Positions 6,706-13,578 of a DNA stretch of 16,257 nucleotides are shown piece by piece. This stretch comes from an uncultured Oscillospiraceae bacterium (GTDB lineage Bacteria; Bacillota; Clostridia; Oscillospirales; Oscillospiraceae): NCBI GenBank assembly GCA_934565775.1, contig CAKTIN010000043.1, positions 1 to 16,257 on the forward strand, given 5' to 3'. Under the pieces are notes generated by a model that worked only from the letters and a program-made list of their open reading frames with translations, did not search any database and had not been told where the DNA came from. Numbering within the stretch: the stretch's first letter is position 1; each line of letters begins with the position of its first letter. Both the position numbers and the translations under genes were made by a program.

Positions 6706-8133
6706 ATGACAAATCAGGAACTGTCCAGAAAGATTCTGGAGCTGGTCGGCGGCAAAGAGAACGTCACCAGCGCAACCAGCTGCATGACGCGGCTGCGTAT
6801 CACCCTTAAGGACGCCACCAAGGTCAATATGACCGCCCTTAAGAACACCGAAGGCGTGCTTGGCGTAGTGGAGGATGTCACCCTGCAGGTCGTCCTCGGC
6901 CCCGGCAAGGCCCGTAAGGTTTGCGATCTGTTCGTTGTGGACGCCGGTGTGAAGGGTATGAACACCGAGGCCACCTGGCAGGAGAATAAGGCCGCCATGA
7001 AGGCCGGTCAGAAGGATAACGCGCTGAAGCGCGGCCTGCGGACCATCGCCAGCATCTTCATCCCCATGATCCCCGCCATCATCGCTGCGGGCCTGTTTAA
7101 CGGCATTGCCAGCCTGCTGGGCCAGATCTTCGCCAATGACGCAAGCTATGCGGCAAAGACCGGCTTCTGGTTCGTATTCTCCCAGCTGTGCTCCCTGTTC
7201 GGCGCTTCCTTCCTGAGCTACTTCGCCATCTACACCGGCGTGAACGCGGCCAAGGTCTTTGGCGCGACTCCCGCTCTGGGCGGCATGATCGGCGGCATTT
7301 CCATCGGCTCTCAGATCGTTACCATTTCTACGGTCCTGGGTCTGTACAACGCGGAAGTTCCCCTGAACTCCATCCTCACCACCGGCAAGGGCGGCATCAT
7401 CGGTGTCATCCTGGGCGTGTGGATCCTGGCTCAGGTGGAGCGCTTCATCCGGAAGCACATCCCCGATGTTCTGGACCTGATTGTGACGCCTCTGGTTTCC
7501 ATCCTGCTGGTCGGCGCTCTGTACGTGTTCGTGCTGATGCCCATCACCGGCTATGTCTCCGACGGCCTGGTTTATGTCCTGAACCTGCTGGTCAGCTCCG
7601 CGAACCCCGTGGTCAGCGTGATCTCCGGCTATGTCCTGGCGGCTCTGTTCCTGCCCATGGTCTTGCTAGGCTTGCACCATGGCCTGATCCCCATCTACAG
7701 CGTGCAGCTTGAGGCCACCGGCGGCGTGTCCCTGTTCCCCGTGCTGGCTATGGCTGGCGCCGGCCAGGTTGGCGCTGCTCTGGCGATCCTCATCAAGGCG
7801 AAGAAGACCAAGAACACCCGCATGGAGAAGACCATCATCGGCGCTCTGCCCGCTGGCTTCCTGGGTGTTGGCGAGCCCCTGATTTACGGCGTTACCCTTC
7901 CCATGGGCAAGCCCTTCATCACTGCCGGCCTGGGCGCTGGCTTCGGCGGCGCGTTCGTGATGCTCATGGGCGTGCAGTCCATCGCTTGGGGCCCCTCCGG
8001 CCTGGTCGCAACTCCTCTGATGCGGACTCCCGCCATGATGGCCTGCTATGTGGGCGGCCTGGTGATCTCCTACATCATGGGCTTCATCATCACTTGGTTC
8101 GGCATCAAGGAAAAGGACGTTGCCAATGCCTAA
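6706..8133 (+). CDS. murP: PTS EIIBC permease, N-acetylmuramic acid type (MurP-like)
   Basis: This membrane permease takes up and phosphorylates its sugar. It has 475 residues, almost the same as E. coli MurP (474). The EIIB domain (about 1-90) has its phosphocysteine in SATSC26MTRLRI. A linker leads to an EIIC domain (about 105-470) of the glucose/beta-glucoside family with around ten hydrophobic segments and the GVGE390PLIYG signature of the substrate site. No EIIA domain is fused; the divergent crr-like gene can supply it. The start at 6706 has GGAGAGG upstream. Because it lies between murQ and mupG, MurNAc or MurNAc-GlcNAc is the likely substrate. By sequence alone a trehalose or sucrose EIIBC could not be excluded. 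Confidence 0.92.
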   Translation: MTNQELSRKILELVGGKENVTSATSCMTRLRITLKDATKVNMTALKNTEGVLGVVEDVTLQVVLGPGKARKVCDLFVVDAGVKGMNTEATWQENKAAMKAGQKDNALKRGLRTIASIFIPMIPAIIAAGLFNGIASLLGQIFANDASYAAKTGFWFVFSQLCSLFGASFLSYFAIYTGVNAAKVFGATPALGGMIGGISIGSQIVTISTVLGLYNAEVPLNSILTTGKGGIIGVILGVWILAQVERFIRKHIPDVLDLIVTPLVSILLVGALYVFVLMPITGYVSDGLVYVLNLLVSSANPVVSVISGYVLAALFLPMVLLGLHHGLIPIYSVQLEATGGVSLFPVLAMAGAGQVGAALAILIKAKKTKNTRMEKTIIGALPAGFLGVGEPLIYGVTLPMGKPFITAGLGAGFGGAFVMLMGVQSIAWGPSGLVATPLMRTPAMMACYVGGLVISYIMGFIITWFGIKEKDVANA

Positions 8134-9172
8134 TCGGCTAGGCTACTCTGTATACCTATCCACCTTCGGGGGCCAGCAGGATCTGCTGGCCCCTCTGGCG
8201 GGTAGTGGGGCTATGGTGTTTCTCTCCCTGCATATCAGCGAGGAGTTCGGCCCCGACTATTGTAGGCAGGCGGAGGAGGCCTGCCGTTGGCTCACCCAGC
8301 GGGACTTCCGGATCGTGGCGGACGTATCCGTCAAGACCCGGCAGATGTTCGGGGAGCCGGATCTGCTGAAGCTGGCCCGGCGGCTGGGGGTCTGGGCGCT
8401 GCGGATCGACTATGGCCTGGACCGGGAGGAGATCGAGACCCTGGCCCGGGAAATTCCCATTGTGCTTAACGCCTCTACCACGGACCCGGAGCAGGCGGCG
8501 GTCATTGCCGGAAGGGGGAAGCTGGTGATGGCCATGCACAACTTCTACCCCCGGCCGGAGACCGGCCTGGATGAGGCCTTCCTCCGGGAATCCACCCTGC
8601 GGCTGCAGGCGGCGGGGCTGAAGGTCCTGGGCTTCCTGCCCGGGGACCGGACGCTGCGGGGCCCCATCGGGGAGGGCCTGCCCACCCTGGAGGCCCATCG
8701 GGGGCTGCTGCCCTCGGCCTGCTTTGCGGACCTGGTCCTGCGTTTCGGCCTGGACGGCGTGTTCCTGGGGGACCCGGACCTCAGCGAGAAGGAACAGGCG
8801 CGGATCGATGGGTTCTGCGAGGACGGGATCCTGCGGGTCCCCGCCGTTCTGGAGCCGGAGTTTGAGGCTCTGTATGGCCGGGTCTTTACCAACCGGCCGG
8901 ATGCCCCGGCGGGGCTGGCGCGCTTTGAGGAATCCCGGACCTACTCCTGCATCGGCGGTCCGGTCGAGCCGGCGCATTGCGTCAACCGGAGCCGCGGGAG
9001 CATTACTATGGATAACAAGACCTATGGCCGCTATTCCGGGGAGATTCAGCTGACCCGGGCGGATTACCCGGCGGACCCCAGGGTCAATGTAATTGGGGCC
9101 GTACCCCGCAATGCGCTGCTACTGGCGGACTGCATCGGCCGGGGCAAGCGCTTCATGCTGGTCCGGCCCTAG
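8126..9172 (+). CDS. mupG: 6-phospho-N-acetylmuramidase, DUF871/GH170 family
   Basis: This 348-residue protein carries DUF871 signatures: LGYSVYLST near the start, MHNFYPRPETGLD in the middle, FLPGDRTLRGPIGEGLPTLE, and a C-terminal small domain around NKTYGRYSGEIQLTR. Staphylococcus aureus MupG (about 350 residues, GH170) hydrolyses MurNAc-6P-GlcNAc, produced by MurP, into MurNAc-6P and GlcNAc. A barrel domain (about 1-240) precedes the cyclophilin-like C-terminal domain. The ATG at 8126 overlaps the murP stop by 8 bases and AAAAGGA lies upstream, indicating translational coupling. Its place directly after murP supports the disaccharide as the transported substrate. Confidence 0.92.
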   Translation: MPNRLGYSVYLSTFGGQQDLLAPLAGSGAMVFLSLHISEEFGPDYCRQAEEACRWLTQRDFRIVADVSVKTRQMFGEPDLLKLARRLGVWALRIDYGLDREEIETLAREIPIVLNASTTDPEQAAVIAGRGKLVMAMHNFYPRPETGLDEAFLRESTLRLQAAGLKVLGFLPGDRTLRGPIGEGLPTLEAHRGLLPSACFADLVLRFGLDGVFLGDPDLSEKEQARIDGFCEDGILRVPAVLEPEFEALYGRVFTNRPDAPAGLARFEESRTYSCIGGPVEPAHCVNRSRGSITMDNKTYGRYSGEIQLTRADYPADPRVNVIGAVPRNALLLADCIGRGKRFMLVRP

Positions 9173-9186
9173 GGAGAAACAAAGCA

Positions 9187-10020
9187 ATGGAAATTCGTAT
9201 GATCTGCATGGATCTGGACGGCACCGCCCTTCAGGCGGACGTCCGGTCCTTTTCCCCCCGGCTGAGCCGGGTCCTGCTGGAGGCACACCGGCGGGGCGTT
9301 GCCGTGACCCCGGTCACCGGGCGGCAATTTGTGCTCCTGCCGGAGCCGGTGCGCTGCCATCCCGCTTGGGAGGGATTGGCGGTGCTGTGCAACGGCACGG
9401 AGGTCCGCCGCCTGGCGACGGGGGAGGTCCTGGCGGAAAAATATATGCAGCCGGAGAGCCTGTTGGCGGTTCTGGATGTGGCGGAGAAGTTTTCCCTGTC
9501 CATGGAGCTGTCCAGCGGCGGGACGCTGCACCTGACCCGGGAGGCCCTGGAGCGGGAACAGCGCTTTGGTTATGCCTTCCACCAGACGGTGCTGGACACC
9601 AACGGGAAATGCGTGCCGGATCTGCGGGCATTCTGCCTGGAGAGCCGGAAGCCGGTGGAAAAGGTGAACCTACTGTGTGTGCTGCCGGAGCGCAAGGCGG
9701 AGGTGGAGCGGGCCCTGGGGGCGCTGCCCTTTACCTGGTCCTGGTCCTCGGACAGCAGCATAGAGCTCACCCGGCGGGACGCCGATAAGGCCAGCGGAAT
9801 GCTTCAGGTCTGTGCCATGCTGGGCATCGCCCCGGAGCAGGTCCTGGCGCTGGGGGACAGCGGAAACGACATTTCCATGCTCCGCAGCGCGGGGCTGGGG
9901 GTCGCCATGGGCAATGCGCCGGAGGAGGTCCGGGCGGCGGCCAGAGCGGTCACCGGCACCAATGTAGACGACGGCGCTGCCGCCGCCATAGAGCGCTATG
10001 TGCTGCAAAAAATGGGGTAA
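9187..10020 (+). CDS. HAD-superfamily hydrolase, Cof-type (class IIB)
   Basis: This 277-residue phosphatase-like protein has all four HAD motifs: D9-L-D11-G-T (nucleophile and acid), T44 in VTGR, K201 in DADKASG, and GDSGND (223-228). The large insert between motifs II and III is the class IIB cap of Cof/YidA-type sugar phosphatases. It follows mupG by 14 bases with an AGGGAG site, and a terminator comes directly after, so it is the last gene of the MurNAc operon. A role in dephosphorylating an amino-sugar phosphate (MurNAc-6P or GlcNAc-6P), as an overflow valve, is an inference. Cof-type enzymes are promiscuous and the substrate cannot be read from sequence. Confidence 0.9.
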   Translation: MEIRMICMDLDGTALQADVRSFSPRLSRVLLEAHRRGVAVTPVTGRQFVLLPEPVRCHPAWEGLAVLCNGTEVRRLATGEVLAEKYMQPESLLAVLDVAEKFSLSMELSSGGTLHLTREALEREQRFGYAFHQTVLDTNGKCVPDLRAFCLESRKPVEKVNLLCVLPERKAEVERALGALPFTWSWSSDSSIELTRRDADKASGMLQVCAMLGIAPEQVLALGDSGNDISMLRSAGLGVAMGNAPEEVRAAARAVTGTNVDDGAAAAIERYVLQKMG

Positions 10021-10027
10021 ATAGGAG

Positions 10028-10063
10028 AAGGCCGGCAAGCAGGATTCTGCTTGCCGGCCTTTT
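10028..10063 (+). terminator. Terminator of the mur operon, possibly bidirectional
   Basis: Perfect 15-bp arms (10028-10042 and 10047-10061) enclose a four-base loop, followed by a short T run ending at 10063. It lies between two convergent genes (HAD and PHP) and probably serves both, though the T tract on the minus side is poor. Confidence 0.85.
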
Positions 10064-10079
10064 CGGGAAGATGGCGTTC

Positions 10080-10757
10080 TTACGCCTCTTTGCCCAGCAG
10101 GGTAAACTGCCGGGAACGCAGGAGCCGGGCCAGTCCCATGGAATCCGTGGGGAGCTTCTCCGCGCCGATGCCGCCTAGGGCCAGGTCCTGGGTGCGGTGG
10201 CAGTCTGAGCCGCAGAGCCCGATCAGACCAAACTGCCGGGCGTAAGCCGCCGCCCAGGAATTGTGGCTCTCATGCCGGGGGTGAAGATTCCGGACCTCCA
10301 CGCCGTCCAAATACCGGGCAATGGCGGGGGTGCATTTCTCCCGGTAAGGGTGCGCCTGAATGAGCAGCGCCCCCTGTCCCCGGGCAATGGGGGAAAAAGC
10401 GGCGATCCCCATGGCAAAAATTTCATCCGGGTCCTCCAGCAGGGACTCCCGGAAGCCGTACAGCAGATAGTCGTTGTCGCACTCGTCAAAGCGCAGCTCC
10501 GCCCCCAGATAGACCCGCAGATTGTACTTCTTTGCCTCTTCCGCGACCCTGCGGTACCCCTCCAGGAAGGGACCGACCTTATCGCCCCCGGCCCGGAGGT
10601 CGATCTTCAAATAGTCAAAGGTGATGCGGTTGAAGTGATCGGTGACCACCAGGCCGCTGTATCCCGCTTCGGCATAGGCCTCGGCTATGGTTTTGGCGTC
10701 CAGATGGCCGCAGGCGCTGGCGTAAACGGTGTGCAGATGGGTTTCAATTTTGTACAT
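10080..10757 (-). CDS. PHP-domain metal-dependent phosphoesterase
   Basis: This 225-residue protein has the polymerase-and-histidinol-phosphatase metal-binding pattern: ETH7LH9T, TD40H41F, GAE87L, QAH136PYR and GSD185CH187. All usual ligands for the metal cluster are visible. Stand-alone PHP proteins include histidinol phosphatase and oligoribonuclease or nucleotide phosphoesterases. This one is near histidinol-phosphatase size but no histidine genes are nearby. AGGAGG precedes ATG 10757, and an upstream in-frame extension to 10982 would run through the promoters and is rejected. It has its own promoter, divergent from the malic enzyme. The substrate is unknown. Confidence 0.88.
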   Translation of the reverse strand: MYKIETHLHTVYASACGHLDAKTIAEAYAEAGYSGLVVTDHFNRITFDYLKIDLRAGGDKVGPFLEGYRRVAEEAKKYNLRVYLGAELRFDECDNDYLLYGFRESLLEDPDEIFAMGIAAFSPIARGQGALLIQAHPYREKCTPAIARYLDGVEVRNLHPRHESHNSWAAAYARQFGLIGLCGSDCHRTQDLALGGIGAEKLPTDSMGLARLLRSRQFTLLGKEA

Positions 10758-10799
10758 GGGGCGCCTCCTGTTGCAGAATAGGGAAATTTCTGTGAAGTT

Positions 10800-10828
10800 A
10801 TTGTAATATATTTTGCAGATTTTGTCAA
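10800..10828 (-). promoter_or_regulatory. Promoter of the PHP gene
   Basis: Minus-strand TTGACA (10828-10823) and TACAAT (10805-10800) are separated by 17 bases. The predicted start is near 10793, with a leader of about 36 bases. Confidence 0.75.
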
Positions 10829-10845
10829 TTGGTGGGAGAATGTAA

Positions 10846-10874
10846 TTGACATTTGAACAAAAGAATGCTATGAT
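10846..10874 (+). promoter_or_regulatory. Promoter of the malic enzyme gene
   Basis: TTGACA (10846-10851), 17 bases, then TATGAT (10869-10874) with an upstream TGC (extended -10). The predicted start is near 10881. The leader contains a small GCGC-AAA-GCGC stem directly before AAAGGAG. The -35 elements of this and the PHP promoter are only 17 bases apart, back to back. Confidence 0.8.
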
Positions 10875-10915
10875 ACCGGTGTAACTGCTGCGCAAAGCGC
10901 GAAAGGAGTATTCAT

Positions 10916-12088
10916 ATGGATTACGCAAAGGAATCCCTGCGTCTGCACAAGGAGTGGGGCGGTAAGATCGAAGTTGTGGCAAAGGTTCCCGTGGAGACCA
11001 AGGACGACCTGTCCCTGGCCTATACCCCCGGCGTTGCCCAGCCCTGCCTGGAGATTCAGAAGGATATTGATCAGTCTTATGTGCTGACCCGGCGGCATAA
11101 TCTGTGCGCCGTGATTACCGACGGCTCCGCGGTCCTGGGCCTGGGGGATATTGGGCCTGAGGCCGGTATGCCGGTCATGGAGGGCAAATGCGTCCTGTTC
11201 AAGGCCTTCGGCGGCGTGGATGCCTTTCCCCTTTGCGTAAAGACGAAGGATGTGGATGAGTTCGTCAACACCGTATATCTGATCTCCGGATCCTTCGGCG
11301 GGATCAACCTGGAGGACATTGCCGCCCCCCGGTGCTTTGAGATTGAGCGGAAGCTGAAGGAAAAGTGCGACATCCCCGTATTTCACGACGATCAGCACGG
11401 CACCGCCGTCATTACCCTGGCAGGGCTGACCAATGCGCTGAAGGTCGTGGGGAAGAAGAAGGAAGAGGTGAAGATCGTGACCTCCGGCGCAGGCGCTGCG
11501 GCGATCTCCATCGTAAAGCTGCTGCTGTCCGCCGGATTCCGGAATGTGGTCATGACCGACCGGAAGGGCGCTATCTACCAGGGCCGGGAGGGCCTGAACT
11601 GGATCAAGGAGGAGATGGCCCAGGTGACCAACCGCGCCATGGAGAAGGGCTCCTTGGCGGAGGTCATTCGCGGGGCGGATGTGTTCATCGGCGTGTCTGC
11701 GCCGGGGACCTTGACCACGGACATGGTCAAGACCATGAACCGGGACGCCATCGTCTTTGCCTGCGCCAACCCCACCCCGGAGATCTTCCCGGATGAGGCC
11801 AAGGCGGGGGGCGCGGCAGTGGTCTCCACCGGCCGCAGCGATTATCCCAACCAGATCAACAATGTGCTGGCCTTCCCCGGCATTTTCCGGGGGGCGTTCG
11901 ATGTGCGGGCCAGCGACATCAACGAGGAGATGAAGATGGCGGCAGCCCATGCACTGGCGGAGCTGATCTCCGATGAGGAGCTGAGCCCGGAGTATATCAT
12001 CCCCAAGGCCTTTGACAAGCGGGTGGGGCCCGCTGTGGCGAAGGCGGTGGCGGAGGCGGCCCGGCGCACCGGCGTTGCCCGCATCTAA
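10916..12088 (+). CDS. NAD(P)-dependent malic enzyme (oxaloacetate-decarboxylating)
   Basis: Malic enzyme converts malate to pyruvate and CO2 with reduction of NAD(P). The 390-residue protein is of the short bacterial type. Visible elements are the catalytic Tyr in AY36TPGVA, the catalytic Lys in MEGK91CVLFK, metal ligands in NLE133D134 and HD158D159QHGTA, and the Rossmann loop SGAGAAA (190-196). FACANPTPEIFPDEA and YPNQINNVLAFPGIFRGA are strong family signatures. AAAGGAG lies upstream of ATG 10916. It has its own promoter and terminator, so it is a single-gene unit. No link to D-lactate from MurQ is visible beyond proximity. NAD versus NADP use cannot be decided. Confidence 0.97.
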   Translation: MDYAKESLRLHKEWGGKIEVVAKVPVETKDDLSLAYTPGVAQPCLEIQKDIDQSYVLTRRHNLCAVITDGSAVLGLGDIGPEAGMPVMEGKCVLFKAFGGVDAFPLCVKTKDVDEFVNTVYLISGSFGGINLEDIAAPRCFEIERKLKEKCDIPVFHDDQHGTAVITLAGLTNALKVVGKKKEEVKIVTSGAGAAAISIVKLLLSAGFRNVVMTDRKGAIYQGREGLNWIKEEMAQVTNRAMEKGSLAEVIRGADVFIGVSAPGTLTTDMVKTMNRDAIVFACANPTPEIFPDEAKAGGAAVVSTGRSDYPNQINNVLAFPGIFRGAFDVRASDINEEMKMAAAHALAELISDEELSPEYIIPKAFDKRVGPAVAKAVAEAARRTGVARI

Positions 12089-12106
12089 AATGGATTTTGA
12101 AAAGGC

Positions 12107-12140
12107 CCTCCGGCGGGATTCCCCGCCGGAGGACGTTTTT
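12107..12140 (+). terminator. Terminator between malic enzyme and flavoprotein genes, probably bidirectional
   Basis: Perfect 11-bp arms (12107-12117 and 12122-12132) enclose a four-base loop, with T5 at 12136-12140 on the plus strand. On the minus strand the stem is followed by GGCC then four T, so it may also end the convergent flavoprotein gene. Confidence 0.88.
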
Positions 12141-12759
12141 AGTGGTGGAAGCTGGTGATGAGATGGGGTTCCTTTTCCGGGAGGCCCAGGGCTTCTTTCC
12201 CAAGCTGAATGCTCTTCATCAAAAACGCCATATTTCGGCCCAACGTCCGCATGGTTTGCAGACCTTCCCGGTCCGCAAGGACCTCCTGGGGGGTGTTGCC
12301 GTAGACCATGTTCCAATACTGGCTGCTGGCAATGGGCATAGAGTTGATGGAAAAGTATTTGTTCAGCACGTCAAAGGAGGAGGTGTTGCCGCCCCGGCGG
12401 CAGGAGACCACGGCCGCGCCGACCTTCATGGTCTTGTCTACGCCTGCGGTGCTGTAAAACAGCCGGTCCAGAAAGGCAATCGCGCCGCCGGCGGGGGAGG
12501 CGTAATACACCGGCGCACCGATGACGAACCCGTCCGCCTCGGCCAGCTTCGGGGCGACCCGGTTGACGGCGTCGTCAAAGACGCACCGGCCCAGCTCCCG
12601 GCATTTGCCGCAGGCGATGCAGCCGTGGATGTCCTGATGGCCCACATGGATGAGCTCGGTTTCGATGCCCTCCGCCTCCAGCGTGCCCTGGAGCTCGGCC
12701 AGGGCGGTATAGGTGCAGCCCGTGGCATGGGGACTTCCGTTGATAAGCAGCGCTTTCAT
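12139..12759 (-). CDS. Iron-sulfur flavoprotein-like NADPH-dependent FMN reductase
   Basis: This 206-residue flavodoxin-fold protein begins MKALLINGSPHATGCT, the FMN-phosphate-binding loop. It has GAPVYYASPAGGAIAFLDR, the second FMN-contact segment of the reductase family. Four cysteines, C47-x2-C50-x2-C53-x5-C59, form the compact motif known from archaeal and clostridial iron-sulfur flavoproteins, where they bind a [4Fe-4S] cluster. It probably shuttles electrons or reduces small acceptors in the cytoplasm; the partner is unknown. AGGAG precedes ATG 12759 by 8 bases. Single gene, with its own extended -10 promoter. Confidence 0.88.
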   Translation of the reverse strand: MKALLINGSPHATGCTYTALAELQGTLEAEGIETELIHVGHQDIHGCIACGKCRELGRCVFDDAVNRVAPKLAEADGFVIGAPVYYASPAGGAIAFLDRLFYSTAGVDKTMKVGAAVVSCRRGGNTSSFDVLNKYFSINSMPIASSQYWNMVYGNTPQEVLADREGLQTMRTLGRNMAFLMKSIQLGKEALGLPEKEPHLITSFHH

Positions 12760-12791
12760 TCATACGACTCCTTTTCTCATAAGGTGCCATT

Positions 12792-12820
12792 ATTATACCA
12801 GATAAGACCCCGTTTGAAAA
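12792..12820 (-). promoter_or_regulatory. Promoter of the flavoprotein gene
   Basis: Minus-strand TATAAT (12797-12792) has TGG directly upstream (extended -10). The -35 at 17 bases is a weak TTTTCA (12820-12815) that coincides with the T tract of the preceding terminator. Confidence 0.6.
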
Positions 12821-12848
12821 GCCCTGCCGCATGGGATGCGGCAGGGCT
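12816..12848 (-). terminator. Terminator of the thiamine pyrophosphokinase gene
   Basis: Perfect 13-bp arms (12820-12832 and 12836-12848) enclose a three-base loop, followed on the minus strand by a short T run. It starts 5 bases after the thiN stop codon. Confidence 0.82.
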
Positions 12849-12852
12849 CCTG

Positions 12853-13467
12853 TCACGTTTCAGAGAGCAGGACGGCAAGGATCCCGGCCTGCACGGAGAG
12901 CTCCGCCGTCGATTCCCACTCGTTGCTGACCCCGATGGGGAAGCGGTTGGTCAGCTCGGCATTTACCAGGGGGTATTTTACGCCTTGAATGGTCACCCCC
13001 GTGCAGCGGTCGCTGAGGCTGAGCAGGGAGAGAGACCGGCCCGGCTGCGGAGGCAGGGTCAGGCTGCCGCTGCCCAAGAGATAGAGAGTGTCCCGCGCCC
13101 CAAGGATCGTTACCCGGGCCCCGCGCTCCACGGCGAAGGCCCCGGCCTGTAAATTCCCCAAAAGATGATCCAGCCGCCCGCCCAGGGCACAGTAGAGATA
13201 GATTTCCCCATAGCCGTGGGCCAGGGCCCAGCGCATGGCGGCCATGGTGTCCGTGTCGTCCTTCTCTCGGGGCAGGTCCAGAACGGGAATTTCCCCGGGG
13301 AGCGGCCCGGGAAAAGAGTCAAAATCTCCCACAAACAGCCCCGGCCGGATACCGGCCTGCTGCAAATAGAGGCAGCCCTTGTCGCAGGCAATTACCATGG
13401 ACGCACGGTCGATCCCGGTCAGCGGCCCGGGCTCTCCCCCGGAGACAATTGCACAAAGCTGTTCCAT
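12853..13467 (-). CDS. thiN: Thiamine pyrophosphokinase
   Basis: The enzyme transfers pyrophosphate from ATP to thiamine, giving thiamine diphosphate. This 204-residue protein carries the family motifs VGD48FD50SFP, EK69DDTD73T and GGRLDH (96-101); the aspartates bind magnesium and ATP. The C-terminal beta-rich thiamine-binding domain contains TGVTIQGVKYPL and ends with SNEW and a short strand. AGGAGG precedes ATG 13467. A longer open frame to 13707 exists but lacks homology and runs over the divergent promoter. In many Firmicutes this gene lies near ribosome-assembly or stk/prp genes; none are seen here. Confidence 0.95.
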   Translation of the reverse strand: MEQLCAIVSGGEPGPLTGIDRASMVIACDKGCLYLQQAGIRPGLFVGDFDSFPGPLPGEIPVLDLPREKDDTDTMAAMRWALAHGYGEIYLYCALGGRLDHLLGNLQAGAFAVERGARVTILGARDTLYLLGSGSLTLPPQPGRSLSLLSLSDRCTGVTIQGVKYPLVNAELTNRFPIGVSNEWESTAELSVQAGILAVLLSET

Positions 13468-13477
13468 AAAACCTCCT

Positions 13478-13500
13478 AAACGCCGATTCGGGCGTTTTTT
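13478..13500 (+). terminator. Short hairpin with T6 between divergent thiN and DivIVA-like genes
   Basis: AAACGCC and GGCGTTT (13478-13484 and 13491-13497) form a 7-bp stem whose plus strand runs into T6 (13495-13500). No plus-strand gene lies directly upstream, so it may insulate the following promoter from read-through. On the minus strand the same stem sits immediately before the thiN AGGAGG and could influence its translation. Confidence 0.5.
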
Positions 13501-13503
13501 CTG

Positions 13504-13532
13504 TTGTTTTTCCCAAAATACTATGGTATAAT
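13504..13532 (+). promoter_or_regulatory. Promoter of the DivIVA-like/TPR operon
   Basis: TTGTTT (13504-13509) and TATAAT (13527-13532) are spaced by 17 bases, with TGG directly before the -10 (extended). The predicted start is near 13539, 40 bases before the ATG. Confidence 0.75.
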
Positions 13533-13578
13533 GAAGTTTAGCAAAAAACCCTGTTATTTGTAGCGGAGGGAAGAAAAA

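Noticed and set aside
10868..12316. 482-codon minus-strand frame opposite malic enzyme
   Set aside because: Shadow frame without domain signatures; the plus strand carries a complete malic enzyme.
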